NCBI RefSeq assembly: GCF_026625865.1 | Contig: NZ_CP113067.1 | Coordinates: forward strand, 372,001 to 436,000 | Length of the DNA stretch: 64,000 nucleotides | From: Microbacterium sp. SL75 | GTDB taxonomy: Bacteria; Actinomycetota; Actinomycetes; Actinomycetales; Microbacteriaceae | Direction: 5' to 3' | Shown: positions 51,071 to 60,743 of the stretch, piece after piece | Layout: each line of letters begins with the position of its first letter | Position numbering within the stretch: position 1 is the stretch's first letter | Position numbers and translations under genes: made by a program | Notes under the pieces: generated by a model | Databases searched by the model: none | What the model was told of the DNA's origin: nothing | The model's input: only the letters and a program-made list of their open reading frames with translations

Positions 51071-52237
51071 GTGGGCATTTCTCTGACGCGCGTCGACCTC
51101 TCGAGTGCGGATGACCGCGCCGCGCTGACGGCGTTCCTCACCTCGAACGTCTTCCCGTTCCATGTGCGCGCGCAGTCGACGGTCGCGCAGATCGAGGACG
51201 CCCTTCGCGGCGGCTCGTGGGGTGGAGACGATGTCGACACCTATTGGATCGATGACGAGACCGACGGCCGCGTCGGGGTGATCCGGTTGGAGGATCTGCA
51301 GGACGCCACCGCGATGGTCGATCTGCGGCTCGCCGACGGCGCCCGAGGTCGAGGCTTCGGCTCGGCGGCGTTGTCGGCCGCGACCGACCTCGTCTTCTCT
51401 CACCACCCCGGCGTCATCCGATTCGAGGGACAGACCCGCGACGACAACGTCGCCATGCGGCGGGTCTTCGAACGATGCGGCTGGGTGCTCGAGGCGCATT
51501 ACCGCGACGGCTGGCCCGTCGAGGGCGGCGCCCCCCTGGCATCCGTCGCCTACAGCGTTCTGCGCCGCGACTGGGCGAGCGGCGATACGACACCCGTGCC
51601 GCGCGGCCCCGAGGTGACGCTCCGCGGCGAGTTGCGCTGCGCCGACGCCACCGAGGCGCAGCGCGTGCGCGCCCATCTCGCCGAGCACATCGCTCTGACA
51701 CGTGCGGAACCGGGATGCCTCTCTTTCGACGTCGACCCCACCGACACCGACGGCGTCTGGAGCGTGTCGGAGCGCTTCGTCGACGAAGCCGCGTTCGACG
51801 CCCACCAGCGCCGCGTCGCCGCGAGCACGTGGGGGCGCGAGACCGCCGGGATCCAGCGCTTCTACGTCATCCACGGGAGGGCACTGGATGCCGACGCCCT
51901 CATCGCCACGGCCTGGGCGGCCGAGGAGATGCTTCTGCATCCGGCTGTGCGCTCGAACCCTCGCGAGCTGAACCGGTTGCTCGACCCCGAGTTCGTGGAG
52001 GTCGGACAGTCCGGCCGTCGGTGGACGCGAGACGCGATCGTCGCCGCCCTGCGGGAAGAACCGGGAACCGACTCCTCGCCCCTCGTCGAAGAACGAGAAA
52101 GTCGGCTCGTCGAACCTGACACGGTCCTCTTGACCTATCTGCTGCGATTCGAGAACCGCGTCAGCCGCCGGTCGTCCCTCTCGCGGTGCGACCCCGCACC
52201 GCGTTGCCTGTTCCACCAGGGGACGCCGGTCGTCTGA
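51071..52237 (+). CDS. three-domain fusion: GNAT, ABM monooxygenase, DUF4440-like
   Basis: 388 residues. Domain 1 (1-168) is a RimJ/RimL-type acetyltransferase with the acetyl-CoA loop ARGRGFGSAAL at 91-101. Domain 2 (about 182-268) matches the antibiotic-biosynthesis-monooxygenase fold (AEPGCLSFDVDPTD and the ERFVDEAAFDAHQ segment). Domain 3 (about 280-388) matches DUF4440/NTF2-like proteins (NRLLDPEFVEVGQSGRRWTR and the closing FHQGTPV). Domains normally found as separate proteins are joined in one frame without stops. GTG 51071 follows TACGGT by 6 nt (leaderless). Function unknown. Confidence 0.82.
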   Translation: MGISLTRVDLSSADDRAALTAFLTSNVFPFHVRAQSTVAQIEDALRGGSWGGDDVDTYWIDDETDGRVGVIRLEDLQDATAMVDLRLADGARGRGFGSAALSAATDLVFSHHPGVIRFEGQTRDDNVAMRRVFERCGWVLEAHYRDGWPVEGGAPLASVAYSVLRRDWASGDTTPVPRGPEVTLRGELRCADATEAQRVRAHLAEHIALTRAEPGCLSFDVDPTDTDGVWSVSERFVDEAAFDAHQRRVAASTWGRETAGIQRFYVIHGRALDADALIATAWAAEEMLLHPAVRSNPRELNRLLDPEFVEVGQSGRRWTRDAIVAALREEPGTDSSPLVEERESRLVEPDTVLLTYLLRFENRVSRRSSLSRCDPAPRCLFHQGTPVV

Positions 52238-52241
52238 GGCG

Positions 52242-52709
52242 TCAGCCGTTCGCGGGGTAGCCGGTGTACTCGACGGTCGAGGTGTCGGGGTGGAGGTTTC
52301 GGAACGCGGCGAGATCGCGCACGTTCTTCTGCACCGCGACGACGGCGAACAGGCTCATCGCGAAGCCGATGCCGTAGAAGCCCTTCTCCGACAGCAAGAG
52401 CTCGGCGTTCCAGAGGCCGACCGCCATGAGGGCGAGCGCGACGAGAAGCATGCCCCACGCGACGCCGAGGTAGGCGCCGGTGACCGGGATGTCTTCCGCG
52501 CGGTCGCGCACCGCCTTCTGCACCGAGATGGCGGCGAAGAGCCCGAGCAAGAAGACCGAGAGGCAGAAGCCCTTCTCGGCGAGCGTCATGTGCGCGTTGT
52601 AGAGGCCGATGACGTAGACCGAGGCGCCGAGCCCGAGTGCCACCCACGAGGCTCCCACGAACGCTCCGGTCGGACGACCGAGCATCTGCTGCGTGTGGAT
52701 ATCCGTCAT
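52242..52709 (-). CDS. YiaA/YiaB-type inner membrane protein
   Basis: 155 residues forming two similar two-helix units (about 20-60 and 85-125). Each unit has a helix, a short LAEKGF/LSEKGF turn and a second helix ending in VQKAVRD/VQKNVRD, so the protein arose by internal duplication. This is the YiaA two-helix-domain pattern. Function is unknown. The convergent neighbour ends 4 nt away. Confidence 0.85.
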   Translation of the reverse strand: MTDIHTQQMLGRPTGAFVGASWVALGLGASVYVIGLYNAHMTLAEKGFCLSVFLLGLFAAISVQKAVRDRAEDIPVTGAYLGVAWGMLLVALALMAVGLWNAELLLSEKGFYGIGFAMSLFAVVAVQKNVRDLAAFRNLHPDTSTVEYTGYPANG

Positions 52710-52898
52710 CTTTCCCACCCCTTCGTCGGGTCCCCCGGAGGGGCCGTATGCCGTGGCGGAGAAGCTAGCGGAAAGTTCATGCCGAAAACGCCATGAGCCC
52801 TTCACCTGTGGACAACCACGGGGAGCCACCACGGGTCCTCGTCCGCCGTCCGCGAACCCCGTCGCCCTGGCGCCGCCGAAGATGGTTTGCTGGCCCGC

Positions 52899-53855
52899 AT
52901 GCGACAGCTCCTCATCCTCGGTGGAACCGGATGGCTCGGCCGCGCCGTCGCGGCGCAGGCCCTCGCGCAGGGGGCCGAGGTCACCTGCCTCGCCCGCGGC
53001 GAGTCCGGCGAGACGGCACCGGGCGCACGACTGATCCGCGCCGACCGCAACGACCCCGACTCCTACGCACGCGTGCAGCGCGACTGGGACGAGGTGGTCG
53101 AGCTCTCGTGGGACCCGGGGTTCGTGGCATCCGCCCTCGACGCCCTCGCCGACCGCGCAGCGCACTGGAGCCTGATCTCGAGCGTCTCGGTGTATGCCCG
53201 CTCGGACATCCCCTTCGCCGACGAGACGGCGGAGCTCGTCGAGCCGAACGACCTCGAGCAGTATCCGGATGCCAAGGTGCACGCGGAACGGCTCACCTCG
53301 GCGCGGCTGGGTGACCGGGTGCTCCTCGCGCGGGCGGGGCTGATCGCGGGGCCGGGCGATCCCACCGACCGCTTCGGTTACTGGCCCGCGCGGTACGCCC
53401 GCGGCGGGCGGGTCGTCGCGCCCGAGGCGGCCGGCCGTCACGTCCAGGCGATCGACGTGGACGATCTCGCCGCGTGGATCGCGCACGCTGGACGCACGGG
53501 CGTCACGGGCCCGATCAACGCGGTCGGCGAAGAACTGCCGCTCGCCGCGGTGCTCGCGGCGGCCCGCGATGCGGCCGGAACGGCGAGCGAGACCGTCACC
53601 CTCGACGACGACACCCTCATCGCGCGCGGCGTCGCCTACTGGGCCGGGCCGCGCTCACTCCCCCTGTGGCTGCCCGAGAGCGCGGGAGGATTCGCGCGGC
53701 GCAGCGACGCCGCCTTCGTGGCATCCGGCGGGCGTCGCCGCTCCCTCGCCGAGACGATACGCCGCGCGCTCGACGATGAGCGCGAGCGCGGACTGAACCG
53801 CCCCCGCCGCGCCGGACTCACACCCGCCGAAGAGGCGGAGGTCATCGGCGCCTAA
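52899..53855 (+). CDS. NAD-dependent epimerase/reductase (extended SDR)
   Basis: 318 residues. Rossmann motif LILGGTGWLGRAVA at 4-17, a SSVSVYA segment near 100, and QAIDVDDLAAWI near 190. The usual YxxxK pair is not obvious: the expected position reads YPDAKVHAE, giving Tyr and Lys four apart, which may suffice. Relatives act on nucleotide sugars or as flavonol-type reductases. A GATGGT box lies about 18 nt before the ATG. The stop overlaps the stop of the RNase H gene. Confidence 0.85.
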   Translation: MRQLLILGGTGWLGRAVAAQALAQGAEVTCLARGESGETAPGARLIRADRNDPDSYARVQRDWDEVVELSWDPGFVASALDALADRAAHWSLISSVSVYARSDIPFADETAELVEPNDLEQYPDAKVHAERLTSARLGDRVLLARAGLIAGPGDPTDRFGYWPARYARGGRVVAPEAAGRHVQAIDVDDLAAWIAHAGRTGVTGPINAVGEELPLAAVLAAARDAAGTASETVTLDDDTLIARGVAYWAGPRSLPLWLPESAGGFARRSDAAFVASGGRRRSLAETIRRALDDERERGLNRPRRAGLTPAEEAEVIGA

Positions 53856-54418
53856 CGCCCGTTGCGGTCAGCCGCAGAACGCGGAGGCGCCGACGACACC
53901 TCGAGCTTGTCGAGGCCCCGCAGCGAGGTCCAGATGAGTTCCTCGCCCTTCGCCGCATGCTGCGAGGCGCGCACGGCCCGCTCGTCGGCCCACGAGTTGA
54001 GCACGTGACCGGAGTGCCCGCGCACGTGCTCGAGCACGACGTCGGGAAGGCCCGCCGCCCGCCGCGCGTCGCGCGCGGCGATGAGGGCTTCGAGGATGCC
54101 CTGGTTGGCGACCGGCTTCTTCGCGCTCGTGACCCAGCCACGGCGGCGGTGGCCGTCCATCCACTTCGAGTAGGTGTCGATGGCGTACTTCGAGTCGGCC
54201 TGCACGACCAGCTCGCGCACGTCGGCGTGATCGGTGATCGCGTACAGCAGCCCGAGCAGTTCGCCGATGTTGTTCGTGCCCTCGGGGATCGATCCGGCGG
54301 CCCAGTGTCCGTCTTCGCCGACCCACGCCCAGCCCGCCGGACCCGGGTTGCCCTTGCAGGCGCCGTCGGTGGCGACGACGTAGCGGTCGGAGGATGCGGG
54401 CGACTCGGTACTGCTCAT
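53852..54418 (-). CDS. rnhA: ribonuclease HI
   Basis: 188 residues. RNase H removes RNA from RNA-DNA hybrids. Active-site carboxylates are Asp18 (ATDGACKGNPG), Glu53 (NNIGELLG), Asp75 (QADSKYAI) and Asp145 (SWADERA), with His134 in VRGHSGH, so the enzyme should be active. A C-terminal extension of about 35 residues is Ser/Pro-rich. Its stop codon overlaps that of the convergent epimerase. Confidence 0.95.
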   Translation of the reverse strand: MSSTESPASSDRYVVATDGACKGNPGPAGWAWVGEDGHWAAGSIPEGTNNIGELLGLLYAITDHADVRELVVQADSKYAIDTYSKWMDGHRRRGWVTSAKKPVANQGILEALIAARDARRAAGLPDVVLEHVRGHSGHVLNSWADERAVRASQHAAKGEELIWTSLRGLDKLEVSSAPPRSAADRNGR

Positions 54419-54457
54419 CCCTCTAGTCTCCCCCGCAGCGCCACGGACGAACGACGA

Positions 54458-54496
54458 CGCCCCCGCCGCCGGCGTGAACGACCGACGGCGGGGGCG
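54458..54496 (-). terminator. terminator of gnd
   Basis: Perfect 11-bp stem CGCCCCCGCCG/CGGCGGGGGCG with a 17-nt loop, just after the gnd stop. Confidence 0.8.
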
Positions 54497-54508
54497 CTTG
54501 CACGAGGG

Positions 54509-55570
54509 TCAGTCGCGACCGCTCTCGGCCTTCTTCTGGCCGGCCTCGAGCACATCGCCCGCGGGCAGTTCCTGGTGTCCGCCGAACTGCAGGCGCATCG
54601 CCGAGAGCACCTGGTTGGCGAAGTGGTCCTCGCCGCGCGAGGCGAACCGCTCGAACAGCGACGCGGCCAGCACCGGCACCGGCACGCCCGTGTCGACGGC
54701 GGCCTTGACGGTCCAGCGTCCCTCGCCCGAGTCCGAGACGCGGCCGGCCAGACCGTCGAGCGTCGGGTTCTGCGCGAGCGCCGCGGCGGTGAGGTCGAGC
54801 AACCAGGAGGAGATGACCGAGCCTCGGCGCCAGAGCTCGGTGACGCGAGCCGTGTCGATGTCGAACTGGTAGTACTCGGGCTCCTCCAGGGGCGCCACCT
54901 CGGCGGAGTGCTCGCCCTGACGCAGGCCCGCGTCGGCGTTGTTCAGCACGTTCAGCCCCTCGGCGAGCGCGGCCATGATGCCGTACTCGATGCCGTTGTG
55001 GACCATCTTCACGAAGTGGCCCGAGCCCGACGGACCGCAGTGCAGGTACCCGCGCTCCTCGGTCGTGTAATCGCCGGTGCGGCCGGGCGTGCGCTCGACC
55101 TCTCCGGGACCGGGGGCGATGGTGCGCAGCACGGGCTCGAGGTGGGAGACGGCCTCGTCGTGGCCGCCCACCATGAGGCAGTAGCCGCGCTCGAGACCGA
55201 AGACGCCGCCGCTCGTGCCCACATCGACGTAGTGGATGCCGCTCTCGTCGAGCTTCTTCGCACGACGCACGTCGTCGCGGTAGTTCGAGTTGCCGCCGTC
55301 GATGATGATGTCGCCCGGCTCGAGCACCTCGGCCACCTCGTCGACGACCGTGCCGGTGAGACCGGCGGGGATCATGAGCCACACGGCGCGGGGCTTGTGC
55401 AGCTTCGAAGCCAGGTCGGCGATGCTCGTCGCCCCGGTGGCGCCCTCCGCGACCAGCGACGCCACGGCATCCTGGTTCACGTCGAACACGACGCAGTCGT
55501 GACCGTCCTTCATGAGCCTGCGGACGATGTTGGCGCCCATTCGTCCGAGTCCGACCATGGCGAGTTGCAT
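54509..55570 (-). CDS. gnd: 6-phosphogluconate dehydrogenase (decarboxylating), short form
   Basis: 353 residues, shorter than the 470-residue classical enzyme and typical of the actinobacterial short form. NAD(P) motif [14 protein letters not shown] at 6-19; substrate segments [10 protein letters not shown] near 92, [12 protein letters not shown] near 118 and HNGIEYGI near 190 are all present. It converts 6-phosphogluconate to ribulose 5-phosphate in the oxidative pentose phosphate pathway. Monocistronic. Confidence 0.95.
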   Translation of the reverse strand: MQLAMVGLGRMGANIVRRLMKDGHDCVVFDVNQDAVASLVAEGATGATSIADLASKLHKPRAVWLMIPAGLTGTVVDEVAEVLEPGDIIIDGGNSNYRDDVRRAKKLDESGIHYVDVGTSGGVFGLERGYCLMVGGHDEAVSHLEPVLRTIAPGPGEVERTPGRTGDYTTEERGYLHCGPSGSGHFVKMVHNGIEYGIMAALAEGLNVLNNADAGLRQGEHSAEVAPLEEPEYYQFDIDTARVTELWRRGSVISSWLLDLTAAALAQNPTLDGLAGRVSDSGEGRWTVKAAVDTGVPVPVLAASLFERFASRGEDHFANQVLSAMRLQFGGHQELPAGDVLEAGQKKAESGRD

Positions 55571-55656
55571 TGGTTCCCCGTTCGTCGTGCATGACGGGCC
55601 GCGCCGCGCGGTCCCTCCGCGAGTCTAGGAGCGTCCGGAGGCACCAGGGATCGGTG

Positions 55657-56160
55657 CTAGCCCTGGAAATCCTCGGGATCGACGCCCTCCAGAAAGCGCC
55701 GGAACTCCTCCACCCGGTCTTCGTCCGCGCCCCCGCCGTCGAGCTCGACGGCCTCGTCCGGCACACCGGCCTCGTCGAAGACGGCGTTCGCCACGAGGAT
55801 CGGTGCATCGGCTCGGGACGCGAGGGCGATGCCGTCCGAGGGACGGGAGTCGAAGGTCCGGGGCCCCGCCGGGGTGTTCAGCACCACCCGGGCGTGGAAG
55901 GTCCCCTCGTCGAGGTGGGTGATCTCGACGCGGTCCACGGATGCCGAGAGCTCGCCGAGCATCGCGGTCATGAGGTCGTGCGCGAGGGGCCGCGGCGAGC
56001 CGGTGCGCTCGATCGCGACGAGGATCGACATGGCCTCCTGCGGCCCGATCCACACGGGGAGCACCCGGTTGCCGTCGGTCGCGGTGTCGACGGGCTTGAG
56101 CAGGATGACGTGCTGCTGACCCGGGTCGAGCGCGACCCCGACGACGCGCACCCGGATCAT
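55657..56160 (-). CDS. bifunctional nuclease family (BFN) domain protein
   Basis: 167 residues. Matches the DUF151/BFN family: VWIGPQEAMSILVAIE near 36-51 and the SRPSDGIALASRADAPILV region near 105-122. Related plant proteins have DNase and RNase activity; in bacteria the role is unproven. The acidic C-terminal tail (EDRVEEFRRFLEGVDPEDF) is characteristic. Confidence 0.9.
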   Translation of the reverse strand: MIRVRVVGVALDPGQQHVILLKPVDTATDGNRVLPVWIGPQEAMSILVAIERTGSPRPLAHDLMTAMLGELSASVDRVEITHLDEGTFHARVVLNTPAGPRTFDSRPSDGIALASRADAPILVANAVFDEAGVPDEAVELDGGGADEDRVEEFRRFLEGVDPEDFQG

Positions 56161-56197
56161 GGAGCCATCGTACGGGGAGTGCCCGTCGCGAGAGGGT

Positions 56198-56818
56198 TCA
56201 GCGCACGATGCCGAGAGCCCGCGCCGCCGAGACGGCGGCGGTGCGCGACGAGACGCCGAGCTTCGAGAAGACGTGCGCGAGGTGAGACTTCACCGTCGCG
56301 TCGGTGATGTGCAGACGGGCGGCCACCTCGGCGTTCGAGGCCCCGCGGGCGACGAGTCGCACCACTTCGATCTCGCGCGCCGAGAGGGTCACGCGGGGCT
56401 CGCGCAGGCGAGCCAGAAGGCGCCCCGCGATCGCCGGGGCCAGGGCGCTCTGCCCCGCGGCGGCGGCGCGGACGCCGGCGAGCAGTTCGTGGGGCGGGGC
56501 GTCCTTCAGCAGGTACCCGCTGGCGCCCGCCTCGACGGCGCCGAGGATGTCGCCGTCGGTGTCGTAGTTCGTCAGGACGAGGACGTACGGCGGGGCGGCG
56601 AGAGCACGCACCCGCCGCGTGGCCTCGGCCCCGGCGGCCCGCTCGCCGAACTGCAGGTCCATCAGCACGAGCTCCGGCGCCAGCGATGCCGAGAGAGCGA
56701 CGGCCTCGTCGGCGTCGGCGGCCTCGCCGACCACTTCGATATCGGTCTCGGCGTCGAGCAGGGCGCGCACGCCCGCCCGTACGACCGGGTGGTCATCGGC
56801 GATCACCACGCGGATCAC
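56198..56818 (-). CDS. NarL/LuxR family response regulator
   Basis: 206 residues. Receiver domain with Asp8-Asp9, the phospho-acceptor Asp54 (VLMDLQF) and Lys in LLKDAPPHE near 108; C-terminal LuxR helix-turn-helix with [26 protein letters not shown] from about 145. GTG start overlaps the stop of the histidine kinase gene (GTGA), so the pair is co-translated. The divergent ABC exporter is the likely target. Confidence 0.94.
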   Translation of the reverse strand: MIRVVIADDHPVVRAGVRALLDAETDIEVVGEAADADEAVALSASLAPELVLMDLQFGERAAGAEATRRVRALAAPPYVLVLTNYDTDGDILGAVEAGASGYLLKDAPPHELLAGVRAAAAGQSALAPAIAGRLLARLREPRVTLSAREIEVVRLVARGASNAEVAARLHITDATVKSHLAHVFSKLGVSSRTAAVSAARALGIVR

Positions 56819-57978
56819 GACGCTCCCCCCGGCAGCACCACGGTGATGGTGGATCCGGCACCCGGCGCGCTGTCCACGTCGAGCACGCCGTCGAGCTGAT
56901 CGACGCGCTCGCGCATGGCCCGGAGGCCGAAGGAGTCCGTTCCGGATGCCGCGGCCTCGGCGCGACGCACGTCGAACCCGGCGCCGTCGTCGGAGATGGT
57001 CAGACGCGCCCCGCCCGGCTGCGGCACGAGCCGGATGCGCACGCAGCGTGCCCGCGCGTGCTGGGCGACGTTCGCGAGGGCCCCCTGGGCGATGCGCAGC
57101 AGGGCCGTCTGGGCGTCCATGGGCAGCGAGACCACGGCATCCACCTCCACCTCCACGTCGATACCCTCGCGCGCACCCCATCCGCCGGCGAGACGCTCGA
57201 GGGCGGAGCCGAGGCCGCGGTCGAGGCTCGGCGGGGCCAGTTCTCGGATGAACCGGCGGGTCTCGGCGAGGCCGTCTGCCGCCGTCTGGCGCGCCAGCCG
57301 TACGTGGTCGATGCCGGGACCCTCGGCATCCGCTCTCTCCGCCGCGTGGAGCAGCATCTGGATGCTCGATAGTCCCTGCGCCACGGTGTCGTGCAGCTCG
57401 CGGGCCAGGCGCGCTCGTTCGGCGAGGGTCCCCTGCTCGCGCTCGGCGGCGGCGAGCCGGTCGCGCGTGGCGAGAAGCTCGGCCACGAGGGCTTCGCGCT
57501 CCGCGGCCCTGCGCTCGAGGGCGTTGTAGCCCAGGCCGATGAGAAGCGCCACACCCGCACCGACGACGGGCCCGACGACGACGCCCACCGTGAGACCCCC
57601 GTGGACGGCGAAGGCCGCGATCGTGAGGGCGGTCGTGCCCACGACCGCGAGGGGACCCGCTCCCCCCGGGAGCACGTGCAGGTACAGGAAGAACAGCGGG
57701 AAGACGAGATACGCGGCCTCGGGGACGAGCCACACCAGCGCCGCCCACACCACCGTGAGCGCCGCCACCCACACGACACCGCGCCGCGATCGCCCCGCGC
57801 GGGCGATCCAGAGTCCCGCGAGGTACACCGCGCCCAGCGCTCCCGCGAGCACGAGGGCGAGCACGGACCCGTCCGTCAGCAGCACGCGCGCGACGACGAG
57901 AGCGAGCAGTCCGCCGAAGAGAGCGTGCAAGCCCGTGCGCAGCCCCGCGAAGACCGGGGCGAGGGGACGATGGGTCAT
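56815..57978 (-). CDS. sensor histidine kinase (NarL-type partner)
   Basis: 387 residues. Four to five membrane helices in the first 155 residues, with almost no extracellular loop, then a HisKA_3 segment with the phosphorylated His196 ([13 protein letters not shown]) and a HATPase domain whose N and G boxes are visible ([10 protein letters not shown] and [10 protein letters not shown]). The compact membrane region suggests an intramembrane sensor of envelope or antibiotic stress like LiaS. The ATG at 57978 lies in the divergent promoter region with the ABC exporter. Confidence 0.93.
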   Translation of the reverse strand: MTHRPLAPVFAGLRTGLHALFGGLLALVVARVLLTDGSVLALVLAGALGAVYLAGLWIARAGRSRRGVVWVAALTVVWAALVWLVPEAAYLVFPLFFLYLHVLPGGAGPLAVVGTTALTIAAFAVHGGLTVGVVVGPVVGAGVALLIGLGYNALERRAAEREALVAELLATRDRLAAAEREQGTLAERARLARELHDTVAQGLSSIQMLLHAAERADAEGPGIDHVRLARQTAADGLAETRRFIRELAPPSLDRGLGSALERLAGGWGAREGIDVEVEVDAVVSLPMDAQTALLRIAQGALANVAQHARARCVRIRLVPQPGGARLTISDDGAGFDVRRAEAAASGTDSFGLRAMRERVDQLDGVLDVDSAPGAGSTITVVLPGGAS

Positions 57979-58124
57979 TTCCCGATCCAGGCTACGGATG
58001 CCGGGACCCCGGCGGATCATCCGAAAGGTGGAGGAAGGGTTCGCCCACCCCGCCGATGACGGCCGGAGCGGTCCGGACGAGGGTGGGACGGAGCCGACGA
58101 GAGACGCCGGCGGAAGGAGGCGAC

Positions 58125-59186
58125 GTGTACGTCGCATGGCGCGATCTGCGGTTCGCCCGCGGGCGATTCGCCCTCATCGGGGCGGTCGTCGCCCTCATCA
58201 CCCTGCTCGTCGGGTTCCTCTCCGGGCTCACGGGCGGACTCGCCGCGCAGAACGTCTCGGCCGTTCTCGCCCTGCCCGGGGACCGGCTCGTCCTGCACCC
58301 CGTCGGCGGCGCGAGCGCGACCTTCGCCGACTCCACGATCGACGACGACACCGTCTCGGCATGGCGCGCGGCCCCGGGGGTCGATACCATCACCGCCGTC
58401 GGGATCACGCAGACACGGGCGGAGGGACCCGGAGCCGTCGGCGCCGTCGCTCTGTTCGGCCTCGACGCGGGAACGAGCTTCGACGCTCCCCACCGCGACG
58501 ATGAGATCGACCTGTCGGCGGGGGCGGCCAAGAGCCTGGGCGCGATGGTCGGCGACGAGGTCACGGTGGCGGGGTCCTCCTTCCGCGTCGCCGCGATCGG
58601 AGGCGATCGGTGGTACAGCCACACCCCCGTGGCCACACTCGACGCGCACGCGTGGGCGACTCTCGATCAGCACCTGGGCGGCACGGGGCAACCGACGCTT
58701 CTCGCCGTCACCGGCTCCCCGGCGTGGGACACCGTGGCCGCCGACACCGGGACCACGGCATCCACTCCCCTGTCGAGCCTCACGGCGCTGACGACCTTCC
58801 GCTCCGAGATCGGCTCGCTGGCGCTGATGATCGCGATGCTGTTCGGCGTCTCGGCGCTCGTGGTCGGCGCGTTCTTCACGGTCTGGACGATGCAGCGCTC
58901 GGCCGACATCGCCGTGCTCAAGGCGCTCGGGGCGAGCACTCCCGCACTCGTGCGCGACGCCCTCGGCCAGGCTCTGGTCGTGCTGGGGCTCGGAGTCGGC
59001 ATCGGGATCGGACTGACCGCCCTGCTCGGCACCCTCGCCGGCGCAGCGCTGCCCTTCGTCCTGAACCCGCTCACGACCCTCGCCCCCGCGGCGGTCATGG
59101 TCGTGCTCGGCCTGCTCGGCGCCGCGGTGTCGCTGCGCACAGTCACCTCCTCCGACCCCCTCACCGCCCTCGGGAGCACCCGATGA
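58125..59186 (+). CDS. FtsX/MacB-type ABC transporter permease
   Basis: 353 residues with four membrane helices (about 15-37, 245-270, 295-325 and 330-345) and a 200-residue extracytoplasmic domain between the first two. GVSALVVGAFFTVWTMQRSADIAVLKALG is the typical FtsX C-terminal pattern. GTG 58125 has AAGGAGG 5 nt upstream. The ATPase gene overlaps the stop (ATGA). Divergent from a LiaS-like two-component system, as for bacitracin- or peptide-responsive exporters. Confidence 0.92.
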   Translation: MYVAWRDLRFARGRFALIGAVVALITLLVGFLSGLTGGLAAQNVSAVLALPGDRLVLHPVGGASATFADSTIDDDTVSAWRAAPGVDTITAVGITQTRAEGPGAVGAVALFGLDAGTSFDAPHRDDEIDLSAGAAKSLGAMVGDEVTVAGSSFRVAAIGGDRWYSHTPVATLDAHAWATLDQHLGGTGQPTLLAVTGSPAWDTVAADTGTTASTPLSSLTALTTFRSEIGSLALMIAMLFGVSALVVGAFFTVWTMQRSADIAVLKALGASTPALVRDALGQALVVLGLGVGIGIGLTALLGTLAGAALPFVLNPLTTLAPAAVMVVLGLLGAAVSLRTVTSSDPLTALGSTR

Positions 59187-59878
59187 TCCTTCTCGACGAC
59201 GTCACCCTCACCTATCCCGACGCAGACGCCCGCGTCACCGCCGTCGACCATGTCACCCTGGAGGGCCGCCCGGGCATCGTGACCGGCATCACCGGCCCCT
59301 CGGGTTCGGGCAAGTCGAGCCTGCTGGCCCTGGCCGCCACCCTCGTGCGCCCCGACTCCGGGCGCGTGATCGTCGCGGGGACGGATGCCACCCGGCTCAG
59401 CGCCGCGGCGGCGACGGCGCTGCGGCGCCAGAGCATCGGCATCGTGTTCCAGCAGCCGCAGTTGCTCCCGGCCCTCACCGCTCGCGAGCAGCTGCGGGTC
59501 ATGGCCGAGCTCGGCGGCCCCGACCGGCGCGAACGGCGTGCGCTCGTTCGTTCACGGGTCGACGAGCTGCTCGAGGCCGTCGGTCTCGGCGCTCTGGCCG
59601 ATCGTCGGCCCGCCCAGCTCTCCGGCGGTCAGCGTCAGCGGGTGGCGATCGCGCGCGCTCTCGTGCACGAGCCGCGGGTACTGCTGGTCGACGAGCCGAC
59701 GAGCGCTCTCGACACCGCCCGGGGCGGGGAGATCATGGCTCTGCTGTCTCGACTGACGCGGGAACGCGAAACCGCGACGCTGCTCGTGACGCACGACCTC
59801 GTGCACCGCGACGCCCTCGACGAGACGGTGGAGATCGTGGACGGGCGCGCGGCGCTCGTCACCACCCGTACGCGTTGA
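59183..59878 (+). CDS. ABC transporter ATP-binding protein (MacB/LolD type)
   Basis: 231 residues. Walker A GPSGSGKSS at 38-46, Q-loop FQQPQLLP near 92-99, signature LSGGQRQR near 150 and Walker B LLVDEPTSALD near 170, so it should be active. Partner of the FtsX permease with which it overlaps. Ends 20 nt inside the convergent 120-aa gene. Confidence 0.95.
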   Translation: MILLDDVTLTYPDADARVTAVDHVTLEGRPGIVTGITGPSGSGKSSLLALAATLVRPDSGRVIVAGTDATRLSAAAATALRRQSIGIVFQQPQLLPALTAREQLRVMAELGGPDRRERRALVRSRVDELLEAVGLGALADRRPAQLSGGQRQRVAIARALVHEPRVLLVDEPTSALDTARGGEIMALLSRLTRERETATLLVTHDLVHRDALDETVEIVDGRAALVTTRTR

Positions 59879-60221
59879 ACCACTCGCGACGGCGGTCGGC
59901 TTCGGCGCGCGACTCGTCCCCTCGCCACGAGTCGTGGGGTTCGAGCAGACCGCCGTCGTCACGGTTCACGAACGCCCAGCAGACCGGGCATAGCGCCCGG
60001 CCGCCGGGGAATCCGTCATCGAGCGTCGGGGCGGGTTCGGCGGGAGTCCCACCCGCGACGCACTCGGGCGGGTCGGCCTGCAGGTCGCTCCAGAGTAGTC
60101 GTCCGCCGGTGCGGTGGTGAAGGCCGCGGTGTCCGTCTTCACGGGTGCAGATCTCGCCGTATCTTCGGCTGAGGCACAGTCTCCGGGCGGCGCCCGGCAG
60201 CGCTGCCAGTGTTCGCGTCAT
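59859..60221 (-). CDS. hypothetical protein with Cys motifs, 120 aa
   Basis: Four cysteines in two clusters, YGEICTREDGHRGLHHR near residue 24 and CPVCWAFV near 78, which together could bind zinc. A HRTGGRLLWSDLQ segment resembles small proteins seen in actinobacteria and their phages. Soluble, no signal. It overlaps the 3' end of the ABC ATPase gene on the other strand by 20 nt. Confidence 0.6.
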   Translation of the reverse strand: MTRTLAALPGAARRLCLSRRYGEICTREDGHRGLHHRTGGRLLWSDLQADPPECVAGGTPAEPAPTLDDGFPGGRALCPVCWAFVNRDDGGLLEPHDSWRGDESRAEADRRREWFNAYGW

Positions 60222-60398
60222 CGTTCGATTCTCGCCGCTGCGAGCGCAACGGGGGCAGGTGCGGGATGCGCACGGGGCGGTGGGGGCCGGTGGGGAAGGG
60301 ATCGGCGGTCATCGCTGACCACCACCGGTGCGACGAGAGAACATGTCGACCTCCTGATGTTCCGACCATCCGCCCGTCGAGCGTGGATTCCGAGGGGG

Positions 60399-60426
60399 TT
60401 GACACGGCGCAAGACGGTGCTAGGCA
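60399..60426 (+). promoter_or_regulatory. promoter of csoR-copZ
   Basis: TTGACA (60399-60404) and TAGGCA (60421-60426) are 16 nt apart, near-consensus for the housekeeping sigma factor. Confidence 0.75.
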
Positions 60427-60442
60427 TACCCCATGGGGGTAT
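60426..60442. promoter_or_regulatory. CsoR operator
   Basis: ATACCCC-ATG-GGGGTAT, a perfect 7-3-7 palindrome of the published CsoR type, starting at the end of the -10 box and covering the transcription start. A further GGGGTAT half-site lies at 60447-60453, overlapping the CsoR start codon. Confidence 0.88.
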
Positions 60443-60451
60443 CATCGGGGT

Positions 60452-60733
60452 ATGCACGGATACGAGGGCCACAAAGACGACCTCCTCAAGCGTCTGCGCC
60501 GCGCCGAGGGGCAGGTGCGCGGCATCGCGCGCATGGTCGACGACGACCAGTACTGCATCGACATCCTCACCCAGGTCTCGGCCGTGACCAAGGCGCTCGA
60601 GAACGTCGCCCTCTCCCTGCTCGACGACCACCTCTCCCACTGCGTGGCCGAAGCGGCCGCACAGGGCGGCCCCGTCGCCGACGAGAAGCTGAAAGAGGCG
60701 AACCAGGCGATCGCTCGCCTGGTCCGCTCGTAA
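60452..60733 (+). CDS. csoR: copper-sensing repressor CsoR
   Basis: 93 residues of the DUF156 family. The Cu(I) ligands Cys35, His60 and Cys64 (QYCIDIL and DDHLSHC) are intact. CsoR represses copper-resistance genes and is released on binding Cu(I). The operator and promoter lie directly upstream, so autoregulation is expected. The downstream metallochaperone gene starts 10 nt after its stop with AAGGAG. Confidence 0.95.
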   Translation: MHGYEGHKDDLLKRLRRAEGQVRGIARMVDDDQYCIDILTQVSAVTKALENVALSLLDDHLSHCVAEAAAQGGPVADEKLKEANQAIARLVRS

Positions 60734-60743
60734 GGAGACGCAC

